Part shown: positions 45,511 to 54,055 of the stretch, one piece after another | Numbering within the stretch: position 1 is the stretch's first letter | Layout of the letters: each line of letters begins with the position of its first letter | DNA from: Pontivivens ytuae | Lineage (GTDB): Bacteria; Pseudomonadota; Alphaproteobacteria; Rhodobacterales; Rhodobacteraceae | DNA: 64,000 nt | Assembly (NCBI RefSeq): GCF_015679265.1 | Contig: NZ_CP064942.1 | Location: forward strand, 124,001-188,000 | Direction: 5' to 3' | Position numbers and translations under genes: made by a program | Notes under the pieces: generated by a model | Told to the model about the DNA's origin: nothing | Database searches by the model: none | What the model saw: the letters and a program-made list of their open reading frames with translations, nothing else

Positions 45511-46146
45511 ATGACCCTCTCGACCCTGGAGCTTGCCCGCTCCGCCCCAATGATCCCCGTGATCGTGATCGAGGATCCCGACCACGCCGTTCCGCTCGCC
45601 ACGGCGCTGGTCGCGGGCGGGATCACGACGCTGGAGATCACGCTGCGCAGCGATGCGGCGCTGGAGGCGATCCGCCGGATCAAGGCGGGGGTCGAAGGCG
45701 CCATCGTGGGCGCAGGCACGCTGAAGACACCGCGCGACGTGGACGATTGCCTCGAGGCGGGCTGCGCATTCGGCGTCTCGCCGGGCGCCCCGGCCGCGCT
45801 GATCGAGCGGGTGATCGACGCGGGCATGCCCTTCCTGCCCGGCTGTGCGACGCCGACCGAGGCGATGGACCTCGCCGATAGCGGCTTCGAGGTGGTGAAG
45901 TTCTTCCCCGCCTCCGCCGCCGGCGGCGCGCCGATGCTCAAGGCGCTGTCCTCGCCCTTGCCCCACATCAAGTTCTGCCCCACGGGCGGCGTCAGCCTGA
46001 AGAACGCGAAGGAGTATCTCGACCTGCCCAACGTGGTCACGGTCGGCGGCTCCTGGGTCGCGCCCAAGAGCATGATGGTCGAAGGCGACTGGGCCGGCAT
46101 CGAGAAGCTCGCCCGCGAAACCGCCCTCGCCCTCTGCAACCGGTGA
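45511..46146 (+). CDS. eda: 2-dehydro-3-deoxy-phosphogluconate (KDPG) aldolase
   Basis: 211 residues. Schiff-base Lys at about K130 in GFEVVKFFPASAAGG, with E42 and R46 in TTLEITLRS, and GAGTLKTP. It splits KDPG into pyruvate and glyceraldehyde 3-phosphate, completing the Entner-Doudoroff pathway with edd. GTG of the next gene overlaps its stop by four bases. The glucose-6-phosphate dehydrogenase and lactonase are not in the window. Confidence 0.96.
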   Translation: MTLSTLELARSAPMIPVIVIEDPDHAVPLATALVAGGITTLEITLRSDAALEAIRRIKAGVEGAIVGAGTLKTPRDVDDCLEAGCAFGVSPGAPAALIERVIDAGMPFLPGCATPTEAMDLADSGFEVVKFFPASAAGGAPMLKALSSPLPHIKFCPTGGVSLKNAKEYLDLPNVVTVGGSWVAPKSMMVEGDWAGIEKLARETALALCNR

Positions 46147-46862
46147 CACGGCGGGCCCTCGTTACCGGCGGCGCAAAGGGGATCGGGCTGGGCACGGCGC
46201 AGCACCTCGCGGCGCAGGGCTGGCAGGTCGACGTGCTGGATACGGACGCGGAGGCGCTTGCGGCCCTCGATGGGATCACCGGGCATCTCTGCGATGTGAG
46301 CAACGAGGCGGCGGTGGCCGGTGTGTTGGAGACGCTTGCGCTCGATCGGCTCGACCTCCTGGTGAACAATGCCGGGCGCGCGAACCCGGTGACCGGGCAG
46401 ATCGAGGAGCTGGCGCTCGCCGACTGGCGCGCGATGCTCGACAGTCACCTCACGGGCGCCTTCCTCGTCACCCGCGCCTGCGTCCCCGCCCTGCGCGCCG
46501 CCAAGGGCTCCATTGTCAATATCGCCTCGACCCGGGCGCTGATGTCCGAACCGGACACGGAGGCCTATGCCGCTGCCAAAGGCGCGCTGACCGCTTTCAC
46601 CCATGCGCTCGCCGTGAGCCTCGGCCCAGACATTCGGGCGAACGCGATCCTGCCGGGCTGGATCGAGGTCGGCGCGTTGCGGCCGGGCGGTGCAGCCGCG
46701 GAACTCACCGAGACCGACCATGCGCAGCATCCCGCCGGGCGGGTAGGCACGGCGCGGGATGTGGCGGAGACCGTGGCCTGGCTCGCCGATGCGGGCTTCG
46801 TGACCGGCACGCAGGTAGTTGTGGATGGCGGGATGACGCGGAAGATGATCTACGCCGATTGA
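46143..46862 (+). CDS. Short-chain dehydrogenase, coupled to eda
   Basis: 239 residues from GTG 46143 (GTGA overlap with eda). TGGAKGIGLG nucleotide motif, NNAGRAN, NIASTRAL catalytic Ser, YAAAKGAL catalytic Tyr-Lys, and the family ending GTQVVVDGGMTRKMIY. The tight coupling to eda suggests a sugar or sugar-acid dehydrogenase feeding the pathway, for example a glucose- or gluconate-type SDR (inference). Confidence 0.88.
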   Translation: MTRRALVTGGAKGIGLGTAQHLAAQGWQVDVLDTDAEALAALDGITGHLCDVSNEAAVAGVLETLALDRLDLLVNNAGRANPVTGQIEELALADWRAMLDSHLTGAFLVTRACVPALRAAKGSIVNIASTRALMSEPDTEAYAAAKGALTAFTHALAVSLGPDIRANAILPGWIEVGALRPGGAAAELTETDHAQHPAGRVGTARDVAETVAWLADAGFVTGTQVVVDGGMTRKMIYAD

Positions 46863-47019
46863 CGCGCGGCCCGCCCCGGCAATCCACCGCCGATCCGCTC
46901 CTCGCTTCGTGACGTGAAGGGCATTTGGCCGGCGGAAAGACCCGACACATGCAGAGTGAGCCTTAACAGTCGGCTGATCCGCCGCTATCTCTTTGCGACG
47001 ACACAGGAACGGAACTCCC

Positions 47020-47748
47020 ATGGCCCGCTCGCCGAAAAATCGCCGTCCGCGCGCGCCGCGCCCCTCGATGCTGCAACGCTGGCGCGGCTACTTCCTGACG
47101 GGCCTCGTCATCGTGGCGCCGGTGGGGCTCACGCTGTGGCTGACCTGGACCGTGATCACCGCGATCGACGCGCGCGTCGTGCCGCTGGTGCCCGCGGTCT
47201 ACAACCCCGCGACCTATCTGGGCCGCGGCGTTCCGGGCTTCGGCGTCATCATCTTCCTCCTCTTCACTGCGATGGTCGGCTATATCACGCGCGGCCTCGT
47301 CGGGCGGTCGATCCTGCGGTGGTACGAGGGGATCTTCGAGCGGACGCCGGTCGTGGGCTCTATCTACAACGGCATCAAGCAGATCGCCGAGACGATCCTG
47401 AGCCAGAACGGCAGCTCGTTCTCCCAGGCCTGCCTGATCGAGTATCCGCGGCAGGGCATCTGGGCCGTCGCGTTCGTGTCGACCGAGACGAAGGGTGAGG
47501 TGGCGCAGAAGCTGCCGGACGATCGGCTGATCTCCGTCTTCCTGCCCACGACGCCGAACCCGACGAGCGGCTTCCTGCTCTTCGTGCCGCGGCGCGATGT
47601 CGTGATGCTCGATATGGAGGTGGAGGATGCGGCGAAGCTCATCATCTCCGCTGGGCTCGTGACGCCGCCCACCGCCGCCGAAAAGGCCGCGGGCGTGCGC
47701 GTCGCCAACCGCCGGGGCGAGCCGACGAAGCGGCGTGAGAGCGTCTAG
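47020..47748 (+). CDS. DUF502 membrane protein
   Basis: 242 residues from ATG 47020. Two TM helices: YFLTGLVIVAPVGLTLWLTW and GVIIFLLFTAMVGYITRG. The DUF502 core follows: ERTPVVGSIYNGIKQIAETIL and VFLPTTPNPTSGFLLFVPRRDV (key: PTTPNPTSG). Family function unknown. Its stop overlaps the convergent EEP-family gene by four bases. The 157-base leader (46863-47019) shows nothing I can name. Confidence 0.88.
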   Translation: MARSPKNRRPRAPRPSMLQRWRGYFLTGLVIVAPVGLTLWLTWTVITAIDARVVPLVPAVYNPATYLGRGVPGFGVIIFLLFTAMVGYITRGLVGRSILRWYEGIFERTPVVGSIYNGIKQIAETILSQNGSSFSQACLIEYPRQGIWAVAFVSTETKGEVAQKLPDDRLISVFLPTTPNPTSGFLLFVPRRDVVMLDMEVEDAAKLIISAGLVTPPTAAEKAAGVRVANRRGEPTKRRESV

Positions 47749-48611
47749 CGCGGCCCGAACCGGGTGAGGAGCGCCGTGTGGTCGGAGCCGCCGACCGCGC
47801 GCACGTCGACCTCCCCGGTCCAGCCCGCACCCAGCAGCACGTGATCGAGGTGGACGGCGAAGCTGGGAAAGGTGTTGCGCCAGCCCGGGATCGCCTGCGC
47901 CGCGGCAGCGTCGGACATGGCGTGGACCGCGTGGCTCCAGGCGGAGTTGTTGAAGTCACCGGCGACGATGAGCGGTCGCGGCAGGGTCTCGACCACCGCG
48001 GAGAGGCGCGCGATGTCCTCCGCCTGCTCGAAGGGCCAGGGCCAGTGGACGTGGAGCGAGGCGACGGTGAGCGGACCGTGCACCGTTTCGATCCGGGCCC
48101 AGGCGAGGCCGAGCTCGCAGCCCTGGTCGAGGAAGGCCTCGCGCGCCATCACCGCCGGGCCGCCCACCGCGGTCACGCCGGGACAGATCAGCCGGCCCTC
48201 GTAGCGGTCGGCAAGCGCCTCGACGATCGCGGCGTTGGGGGTGGAGACCTCCTGCAGCATCACGAGGTCCGGGTCGGCGGCGCGGATCCGCTCGGCCTCG
48301 GCCAGCGGCGCGGGATTGTCGAAGCGCAAGTTGTGGCTCCACGCCGTCAGGGGCTCGCCGGCCACCGGCGCGCCGGTCGCGAACACGTCCTGCGCGACGA
48401 TCACCACTAGGATCGCGGCGACCACCATGCGCCGCCAGCCGAGCAACAGGGACAGCGCCACCACGACCGCCAGCAGGTGCAGCCGGAACGGCGCGAAGCT
48501 GTCGAAGAACGGATGCAGCGCGCCGAGATAGCCGAAGCAGAACCCCGCCAGCGCGCCGAGTCGCGCGAGCTGGAGCAGCAGCCGGCTAGTTCGCCTCGTA
48601 CCACCAGACAT
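47745..48611 (-). CDS. Endonuclease/exonuclease/phosphatase (EEP) family protein with membrane anchor
   Basis: 288 residues from ATG 48611, which overlaps the end of the binding-protein gene by 26 bases; no strong ribosome-binding site. Two or three hydrophobic segments (about 14-75) precede the catalytic domain: TAWSHNLRFDN, MLQEVST (Glu), SLHVHWPWPF (His), VAGDFNNSAW (Asp, Asn) and GGSDHTAL (Asp-His). It would hydrolyse a phosphodiester outside or at the membrane; substrate could be DNA, a phospholipid head group or nucleotide. Confidence 0.85.
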   Translation of the reverse strand: MSGGTRRTSRLLLQLARLGALAGFCFGYLGALHPFFDSFAPFRLHLLAVVVALSLLLGWRRMVVAAILVVIVAQDVFATGAPVAGEPLTAWSHNLRFDNPAPLAEAERIRAADPDLVMLQEVSTPNAAIVEALADRYEGRLICPGVTAVGGPAVMAREAFLDQGCELGLAWARIETVHGPLTVASLHVHWPWPFEQAEDIARLSAVVETLPRPLIVAGDFNNSAWSHAVHAMSDAAAAQAIPGWRNTFPSFAVHLDHVLLGAGWTGEVDVRAVGGSDHTALLTRFGPR

Positions 48612-50370
48612 CGGGGGCGAAGCCGATCCAGTAACCATAGATGGGCAGCTCCTCGGGGTAGTGCAGCTCCGCGCCATGGGCGACAAGGGTGACGGGCGTG
48701 TGCCAGAACGGGACGACATAGCGACCCGTGGTCAGCACGCGGTCGAGCGCCCGGGTCGTGGCCAGAAACTCCTCCTCCGAGCCTGCGTCAATGAGATTCT
48801 CGATCAGTGCGTCCACCGCCGGGCTGTCCACGCCCATGTAGTTGCGGCTGCCCTGCTCCGTCACCCCGTCCGAGCCCCAGTAGAGCCGCTGCTCGGTGCC
48901 CGGGGACAGCGACATGCGCCAGGTGATCGGCACCATGTCGTAGTCGTAGTCGAGCAGGCGTTCGGTGTACTGCGCGCTATCGACCAGGGTGATGGTCACG
49001 TCCATGCCGAGCCGCCCGAGCGCGTCGGCGTAGATGTTGGCGACGGGCTCGTTTTCGGAGGCGCCGAGCAGGATCTCGAAGGCGAAGGGCGTGCCCGCCT
49101 CGTTGACCAGCGCGCCGTTCTGAAGCGTCCAGCCGGCGTCGGCGAGCAGTCGCTGCGCGGTGCGCAGGTTGCGGCGGTTGCGCACGTCGTCGTCGCCCTC
49201 GGGCAAGGCATAGGCCTCGAACACGTCGGCGGGCAGCGTGTCGGCGAAGGGCTCCAGCAACTCGCGCTCCAGCCCCGTGGCCTCCCCTTCGAAGGCGAGC
49301 TGGGAGTTGGAGAAGTAGGAAGTGATGCGCTCTGGCAGCCCCTCGTTCAGGCGCCCGTTGATCCATTCGAAGTTGAAGGCGTGGATCATGGCATCGCGCA
49401 CGCGGATGTCGGCGAAGATGTCGCGCCGCGTGTTCATCACGAAGCCCTCCATCCCGGTGGGGCGCTGGTGCGGCACCTCGCTGAGCACGACCTCGCCCCG
49501 CTCTGCGCGCGGGAAGTCGTACTCGGTGGCCCAGCGCGCCGCGTCCCATTCGACCCGCATGTTTGTCTCGCCGGAGGTGAAGCCCTGCCAGGCGGCGTCC
49601 CCATTGCCGAAGAACTCGTAGCGGATGGTCTCGAAATTGTGCCGCCCGCGGTTGAAGCCGAGCTCGTTGCCCCAGTAGTCGGGGTTGCGGTCGAACTCGA
49701 TGAAGCGGCCCGGCTCGAATGCGCCGACCGTATAGGGGCCGGAGGCGACGAAGGGGTCGAGGTTGCTCGCGGTGAAATCGCGGTCGTCCCAGTCGCCCTT
49801 CTTCAGGATCGGGCGCATGGCGAGGATCAGCGGCAGCTCCAGGTTCTCACCAGTGAGGTTGAAGCGGACGGAGCGTTCGCCCGTCTGCTCCCAGCTTTCG
49901 ACGCCGTCCCAGGCCGCGCGGTAGCGGCCGTGGCCCTCCTCGCCAAGGATCTGCATCGACCAGACCACATCCTCGACCGTGACCGGGCTGCCGTCGGAGA
50001 AGCGGGCGGCGGGGTTGAGGGTGAATTCCACCCATTCGCGATTCGGTCCGGTCTCCACCGATTCGGCGAGCAGACCGTAAAGTGCGAAGGGCTCGTCGTA
50101 ATTCCGGCCCATCAGGCTCTCGACCGTATGGGCGCGCACGCCCCAGGGCGCACGGCCGCGCTGGATGAACGGATTGAGACTGTCGAAGGTGCTGGCCTCG
50201 CCGTAGATGATCGCCCCGCCCTGCGGCGCGGCGGGGTTGGCGTAGGGCAGATGCGCAAAATCTGGTGGCAGGGCCGGTTCACCGTACATAGCGATGCCAT
50301 GCTGCGGCTCGGCCACCGCGGGGGAGGTGAGGGCGAACGCTGTTGCCAAAGCTAAGACCACTCGTGACAT
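48586..50370 (-). CDS. Peptide-type ABC transporter substrate-binding protein (YejA-like, SBP_bac_5)
   Basis: 594 residues from ATG 50370. Signal peptide MSRVVLALATAFALTSPAVA; then HGIAMYGEPALPPDFAHLPYANP and FDSLNPFIQRG, as in YejA proteins. The SBP_bac_5 core continues (TLNPAARFSDGSPVTVEDVVWSM; VKR-type domain to residue 540). YejA homologues bind oligopeptides, including microcin-like molecules. The permease and ATPase genes (yejBEF) are not adjacent on either side, which is unusual; the EEP-family gene follows with an overlap. Confidence 0.88.
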   Translation of the reverse strand: MSRVVLALATAFALTSPAVAEPQHGIAMYGEPALPPDFAHLPYANPAAPQGGAIIYGEASTFDSLNPFIQRGRAPWGVRAHTVESLMGRNYDEPFALYGLLAESVETGPNREWVEFTLNPAARFSDGSPVTVEDVVWSMQILGEEGHGRYRAAWDGVESWEQTGERSVRFNLTGENLELPLILAMRPILKKGDWDDRDFTASNLDPFVASGPYTVGAFEPGRFIEFDRNPDYWGNELGFNRGRHNFETIRYEFFGNGDAAWQGFTSGETNMRVEWDAARWATEYDFPRAERGEVVLSEVPHQRPTGMEGFVMNTRRDIFADIRVRDAMIHAFNFEWINGRLNEGLPERITSYFSNSQLAFEGEATGLERELLEPFADTLPADVFEAYALPEGDDDVRNRRNLRTAQRLLADAGWTLQNGALVNEAGTPFAFEILLGASENEPVANIYADALGRLGMDVTITLVDSAQYTERLLDYDYDMVPITWRMSLSPGTEQRLYWGSDGVTEQGSRNYMGVDSPAVDALIENLIDAGSEEEFLATTRALDRVLTTGRYVVPFWHTPVTLVAHGAELHYPEELPIYGYWIGFAPDVWWYEAN

Positions 50371-50450
50371 ATCTGCACCATCTGCCTGTTTGTTATGGAT
50401 TTCTTCGCGCAACCCTACAGGGCGGCGGGGGGCGGCGCAAAAAATTATCT

Positions 50451-50479
50451 TTGTGTTGGAGGGCCCTGATCCCTATATT
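50451..50479 (+). promoter_or_regulatory. Promoter of the small-RNA candidate
   Basis: TTGTGT (50451-50456), 17 bases, TATATT (50474-50479). The wider -10 region CCTATATTG also resembles the RpoH-type pattern of Alphaproteobacteria (CTTG, about 17-18 bases, CYTATNT), with CTTTG at 50449-50453. Expected start of transcription about 50486. Confidence 0.55.
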
Positions 50480-50485
50480 GAAGCC

Positions 50486-50560
50486 ACTGCTCGATAGGTT
50501 TCTTGCCTGTATGAAACCTGCCTCAACACTCAACCCCCTCGCTTGCGAGGGGGTTTTTTT
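50486..50560 (+). ncRNA. Candidate trans-acting small RNA (about 70-75 nt)
   Basis: A complete RNA unit without a reading frame. The promoter above is followed by a hairpin AGGTTTC (50496-50502) / GAAACCT (50513-50519) with a 10-base loop, a 14-base unpaired stretch (GCCTCAACACTCAA), and an excellent terminator: CCCCCTCGC (50534-50542) / GCGAGGGGG (50545-50553) plus seven T. All upstream genes for 2.8 kb are on the other strand, so the terminator cannot belong to a plus-strand gene. The hairpin, open stretch and U-tailed terminator match the layout of Hfq-dependent small RNAs. It lies 165 bases before bdhA, so a premature-termination leader of bdhA is the alternative. Confidence 0.7.
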
Positions 50561-50725
50561 CTGCGTGGTTCCAAGGGCCTGATCGCGCCCCATTCCCCTG
50601 CCCGCGAGGCTCCCGAGCGCACGATCCGTCCCGAAGGGTTCAGAATCGCGATTTCCGGTCGCCTTCGCACGCGCAGCATCTATGTGTTGCGGAACGGAAT
50701 GTCGCACGAAGAAGGAGCTCCCCCA

Positions 50726-51511
50726 ATGTCCGTCAAAGACAAGGTCGCCGTCATCACCGGATCGAACTCGGGCATCGGCCTCGGCGTGGCCGAGGAGCTG
50801 GCCCGGCAGGGGGCTAAGGTGGTGCTGAACTCCTTCTCTGACAATCCCGAGGATCACGAACTGGCCGAGAAGATCGCCTCCGAACACGGGACGGAGGCCG
50901 TCTACATCAAGGCGGACATGTCGAAGGGCGACGAGTGCCGCGCGCTGGTCGAAAAGGCGGCGGAGCGCTTCGGCAAGGTCGACATCCTGATCAACAATGC
51001 GGGCATCCAGCACGTCGCGGGCATCGACGAGTTCCCGGCGGAGAAGTGGGACGCGATCATCGCGATCAACATGACCTCCGCCTTCCACACCACCGCCGCC
51101 GCCCTGCCCCTGATGCGCAAGGCGGGCTGGGGCCGCGTCGTCAACATCGCCTCGGCCCACGGCCTGACCGCCTCGCCCTACAAGTCCGCCTACGTCTCGG
51201 CCAAGCACGGCGTCGTGGGCATGTCGAAGGTCGTGGCGCTGGAGACGGCGGAGGAGCCGATCACCTGCAACGCGATCTGCCCCGGCTACGTCATGACGCC
51301 GCTGGTGGAAAAGCAGATCCCCGAGACCATGGAGAAGTACAACATGGATCGGGAGACGGCGGTGAAGGAGGTGCTGCTCGACCGCCAGCCCTCCAAGCAG
51401 TTCGCCACGGTGGAGCAGATCGGCGGCACGGTCGCGTTCCTGTGCTCACCCGCGGCGGAGCAGATCACCGGCACGACAATCAGCGTGGACGGCGGCTGGA
51501 CCGCGCTCTGA
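50726..51511 (+). CDS. bdhA: 3-hydroxybutyrate dehydrogenase
   Basis: 261 residues from ATG 50726 with GAAGGAG upstream. SDR motifs TGSNSGIGLG, NNAGIQHVAGIDEFP, VNIASAHGL and YVSAKHGVVG, and the typical BdhA C terminus (QITGTTISVDGGWTAL; DRQPSKQF region). It interconverts 3-hydroxybutyrate and acetoacetate in polyhydroxybutyrate or ketone-body use. A weak hairpin GTCCCGGC/GCCGGGAC follows at 51521-51542, before the patatin gene. Confidence 0.95.
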   Translation: MSVKDKVAVITGSNSGIGLGVAEELARQGAKVVLNSFSDNPEDHELAEKIASEHGTEAVYIKADMSKGDECRALVEKAAERFGKVDILINNAGIQHVAGIDEFPAEKWDAIIAINMTSAFHTTAAALPLMRKAGWGRVVNIASAHGLTASPYKSAYVSAKHGVVGMSKVVALETAEEPITCNAICPGYVMTPLVEKQIPETMEKYNMDRETAVKEVLLDRQPSKQFATVEQIGGTVAFLCSPAAEQITGTTISVDGGWTAL

Positions 51512-51602
51512 CGCGCCACCGTCCCGGCCGCCGCGCCGGGACCTTCCATAGTTTGAGAAAGACCCCGGAGAAGCTTCGGGGCAGGACCAAGGGGGTGTGG
51601 TC

Positions 51603-52661
51603 ATGGCTCGGGGAACGAAGGCTGTAAATCTGGCGCTGCAGGGCGGCGGCGCGCACGGGGCGCTGACCTGGGGCGTGCTCGACCGGCTGTTGGAGGAGGA
51701 CAAGCTGGTGATCGAGGGCATCACCGCAACCTCCGCCGGGGCGATGAACGCGGCTGCCTTGAAATGCGGCTATGTCGAGGGCGGAAATGCGGGCGCGAAG
51801 GCGAAGCTCGACTGGTTCTGGGACCAGATCGCCACCCGCGCCGCGCAGTCCAATCCGACGCTGGAATGGCTGCGGTTCCTCAGCCCCGACATCGCCTCCA
51901 CCGTCGCCGCGCTCCAGTCGAACCCGGCCTATTTCGCGGGCGAGACGCTGACGCGCATGTTCTCGCCCTACGAGCTCAACCCGCTCGACGTGAACCCGCT
52001 GCGCGACGTGCTGAGCCAGGTCTGCTTCCACATGGAGGATCCGGAGGGGCCAAAGCTATTCATCTGCGCGACCAATGTGCGGACCGGCAAGATCAAGGTG
52101 TTCGAGGGGGCCGAGATCTCAATCGACGCGGTGCTGGCGTCGGCCTGCCTGCCCACGCTGTTCCGCGCGGTGGAGATCCCGGATCCCGCGACCGGCGAGA
52201 TGGAGGCCTATTGGGACGGCGGCTATATCGGCAATCCCGCCCTCTTCCCCCTCTTCTACGAGACCAAGACGCGCGACGTGCTGATCGTCCACATCAACCC
52301 GCTGGAGCGGGAGGAGGTGCCGCGCAAGGCGCACGAGATCCTCAACCGCATCAACGAGATCAGCTTCAACTCCTCGCTCCTGCGCGAGCTCCGCAACATC
52401 GACTTCGTCCGCCGCCTGATCGAGGAGGGCGTGCTGCGCAACGCCCGCTGGGGCAACCGCTTCAAGGACGTACTGATCCACTCGATCCGCGATGACGAGA
52501 CGATGGCGAAGCTGGGCGTCGCGACCAAGCTGCAGCCGGACCGGACGATGCTGGAGGCGCTGAAGGCGAAGGGGCGCGAGGCCGCGAACACGTTCCTCAA
52601 GGCGCACTGGAACGACCTCAACGAACGCTCCACCGTCGATCTGCGGGCGATGTTCCAGTAG
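51603..52661 (+). CDS. Patatin-like phospholipase
   Basis: 352 residues from ATG 51603. Oxyanion-hole motif GGGAHG near residue 14; the nucleophile Ser in ATSAGAMNA (usual GxSxG has Gly first, here Ala); catalytic Asp in WDGGYIGNPALFP. It hydrolyses acyl esters. Patatin genes next to bdhA are frequent in Alphaproteobacteria and have been proposed to act on lipids or PHB-related esters; here it is 91 bases downstream and may be cotranscribed. Confidence 0.9.
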   Translation: MARGTKAVNLALQGGGAHGALTWGVLDRLLEEDKLVIEGITATSAGAMNAAALKCGYVEGGNAGAKAKLDWFWDQIATRAAQSNPTLEWLRFLSPDIASTVAALQSNPAYFAGETLTRMFSPYELNPLDVNPLRDVLSQVCFHMEDPEGPKLFICATNVRTGKIKVFEGAEISIDAVLASACLPTLFRAVEIPDPATGEMEAYWDGGYIGNPALFPLFYETKTRDVLIVHINPLEREEVPRKAHEILNRINEISFNSSLLRELRNIDFVRRLIEEGVLRNARWGNRFKDVLIHSIRDDETMAKLGVATKLQPDRTMLEALKAKGREAANTFLKAHWNDLNERSTVDLRAMFQ

Positions 52662-52781
52662 GCGGCCCCACACACGCCAAGGCTGTATCTCGACACCAAC
52701 ACTCGCGCTTGAAAGCCACCCGCGCGGGCGTCAATTCTTGCGCCCTCTCGAAAGGTCGTGCGACGGTCCGCGCGAGCGATT

Positions 52782-52810
52782 TTGCGTTGAACTCGTTTTT
52801 CCGATAGAAT
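52782..52810 (+). promoter_or_regulatory. Sigma70-like promoter upstream of the 52925 gene
   Basis: TTGCGT (52782-52787), 17 bases, TAGAAT (52805-52810). It lies in the 263-base gap 52662-52924, which has no gene. Leader of about 110 bases to the next start. Confidence 0.45.
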
Positions 52811-52924
52811 CCAGCAAGATAGCCACTCAGCACATCAACCGAAGAGGCCGCGTCCGGATTGGATCCGAGGCGCCGTTGACCAGGACGCACGCCGACGATC
52901 CTGAAGAACGCATGTGGGGGATGC

Positions 52925-53944
52925 ATGAACATCAAGTGGGTCCTGGTGCTGCTGGCATCAGGCGGTGCGGCGCACGGGTTCATCGCCGCGAACGGAAACG
53001 TCCCGCTCGCCAATGCCGTCGCGCTGAACTGGATCCTCGGTGGATTGGCGCTGCTGCTGTTCTGGTATCACATCGCTGCCGGTGCGGCCGCGCTCGCTCT
53101 TTTCCTCTCCGTTTTCGTCTATCCCCCGATCGCCGATCGCCTGATCCTGAGGGACCAGCTCGCGGCCGTGGCGGCGATCGAGATCCTCGGCGAACCGATC
53201 GATCTGTCGGGAAAGACCATCCTGTTCCTGGCTGAAGAGGACGTCGCGCACGGGGGCTGCTACTTCGCCTGCGACGCACTGGTGATGACCGATACCCCCG
53301 ATGCGGTCTATCTGCTCGCGGCCGGCGTCGTGCCCGGGCTCCGCAGGCAGTTCGAGAGTGGCATCGTGGATCTGCGGGCCGTGCCGGCGCGGCAAGTCAT
53401 CATGGAAGACCCGACGCTGCCCCGGGCCCGCAGGCGCGGACGGCCACCGACACCCGAAGAGGCGCTCCAAATGCAGCCATGGGTCACCGACAGCGTGGCC
53501 GATCTGTCGAGCGTCCAGATCGACTACGTCGCCGTTGCAGGCTTCAACCCCGCGGGCAGCGATCTCGCCGACATGGTGAATGGCGAGCTGACGGAGGACG
53601 AGCGCGGCTACATGCCGGTCCGGTACCATACACGGGTGTACGCCCCGACTGACCTGGCCACCTTCGACATCAACGGCGACGAACCGGTCTTCAGCGTTCT
53701 GACGATGGAACGGCGCGTGGCCGCGATCCCCTACAATCCGTTCAGCCGATACTCCTACACGTTCGAGCATCGCTTCCGGAGACACTACGATGTGTCCCGG
53801 CAAGCTCTTGAAACCGGCCGTTTCCTGTGCGGCCAGCCGGACCGGGCCGACGTCGACAACTGCGTCACGAAGTTCCACGTGGACCGTTGGCGCTCGGTCG
53901 GAAGCGAGCAGGAACTCGTGGAGACCTGGCAGTCGCAGAAGTAG
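52925..53944 (+). CDS. Hypothetical membrane protein
   Basis: 339 residues. Three hydrophobic helices in the first 70 residues (MNIKWVLVLLASGGAAHGF; LNWILGGLALLLFWYHI; ALALFLSVFVYPPIADRL) are followed by a soluble domain with GGCYFACDALVM (two Cys) and CGQPDRADVDNC (two more), suggesting disulfides and hence a periplasmic position. The start ATG is the first good one, though no strong ribosome-binding site is visible. No family recognised. Base composition is normal for the region. Confidence 0.65.
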   Translation: MNIKWVLVLLASGGAAHGFIAANGNVPLANAVALNWILGGLALLLFWYHIAAGAAALALFLSVFVYPPIADRLILRDQLAAVAAIEILGEPIDLSGKTILFLAEEDVAHGGCYFACDALVMTDTPDAVYLLAAGVVPGLRRQFESGIVDLRAVPARQVIMEDPTLPRARRRGRPPTPEEALQMQPWVTDSVADLSSVQIDYVAVAGFNPAGSDLADMVNGELTEDERGYMPVRYHTRVYAPTDLATFDINGDEPVFSVLTMERRVAAIPYNPFSRYSYTFEHRFRRHYDVSRQALETGRFLCGQPDRADVDNCVTKFHVDRWRSVGSEQELVETWQSQK

Positions 53945-54011
53945 GCACGGCGTCGCGACCAATGCCATAAGGCCGGGAGCGATCACGTTTCCGCGCGGAT
54001 CTTGTCGTTAC

Positions 54012-54025
54012 GGACCGATCGGTCC
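54012..54025. promoter_or_regulatory. Palindromic operator in the promoter of the PPOX gene
   Basis: GGACCGATCGGTCC is a perfect 14-bp palindrome between TTGTCG (54002-54007) and CATATC (54025-54030), which are 17 bases apart. This is the shape and place of a TetR-family operator. No regulator gene is adjacent. The start codon is 31 bases further on. Confidence 0.55.
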
Positions 54026-54055
54026 ATATCCCCATCATCACCGATGGAGGATGCC

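Noticed and set aside
50590..50725. Short upstream reading frame for a longer bdhA product
   Set aside because: The open frame extends to 50543 but crosses the terminator; the GAAGGAG-preceded ATG at 50726 gives the family-length protein.
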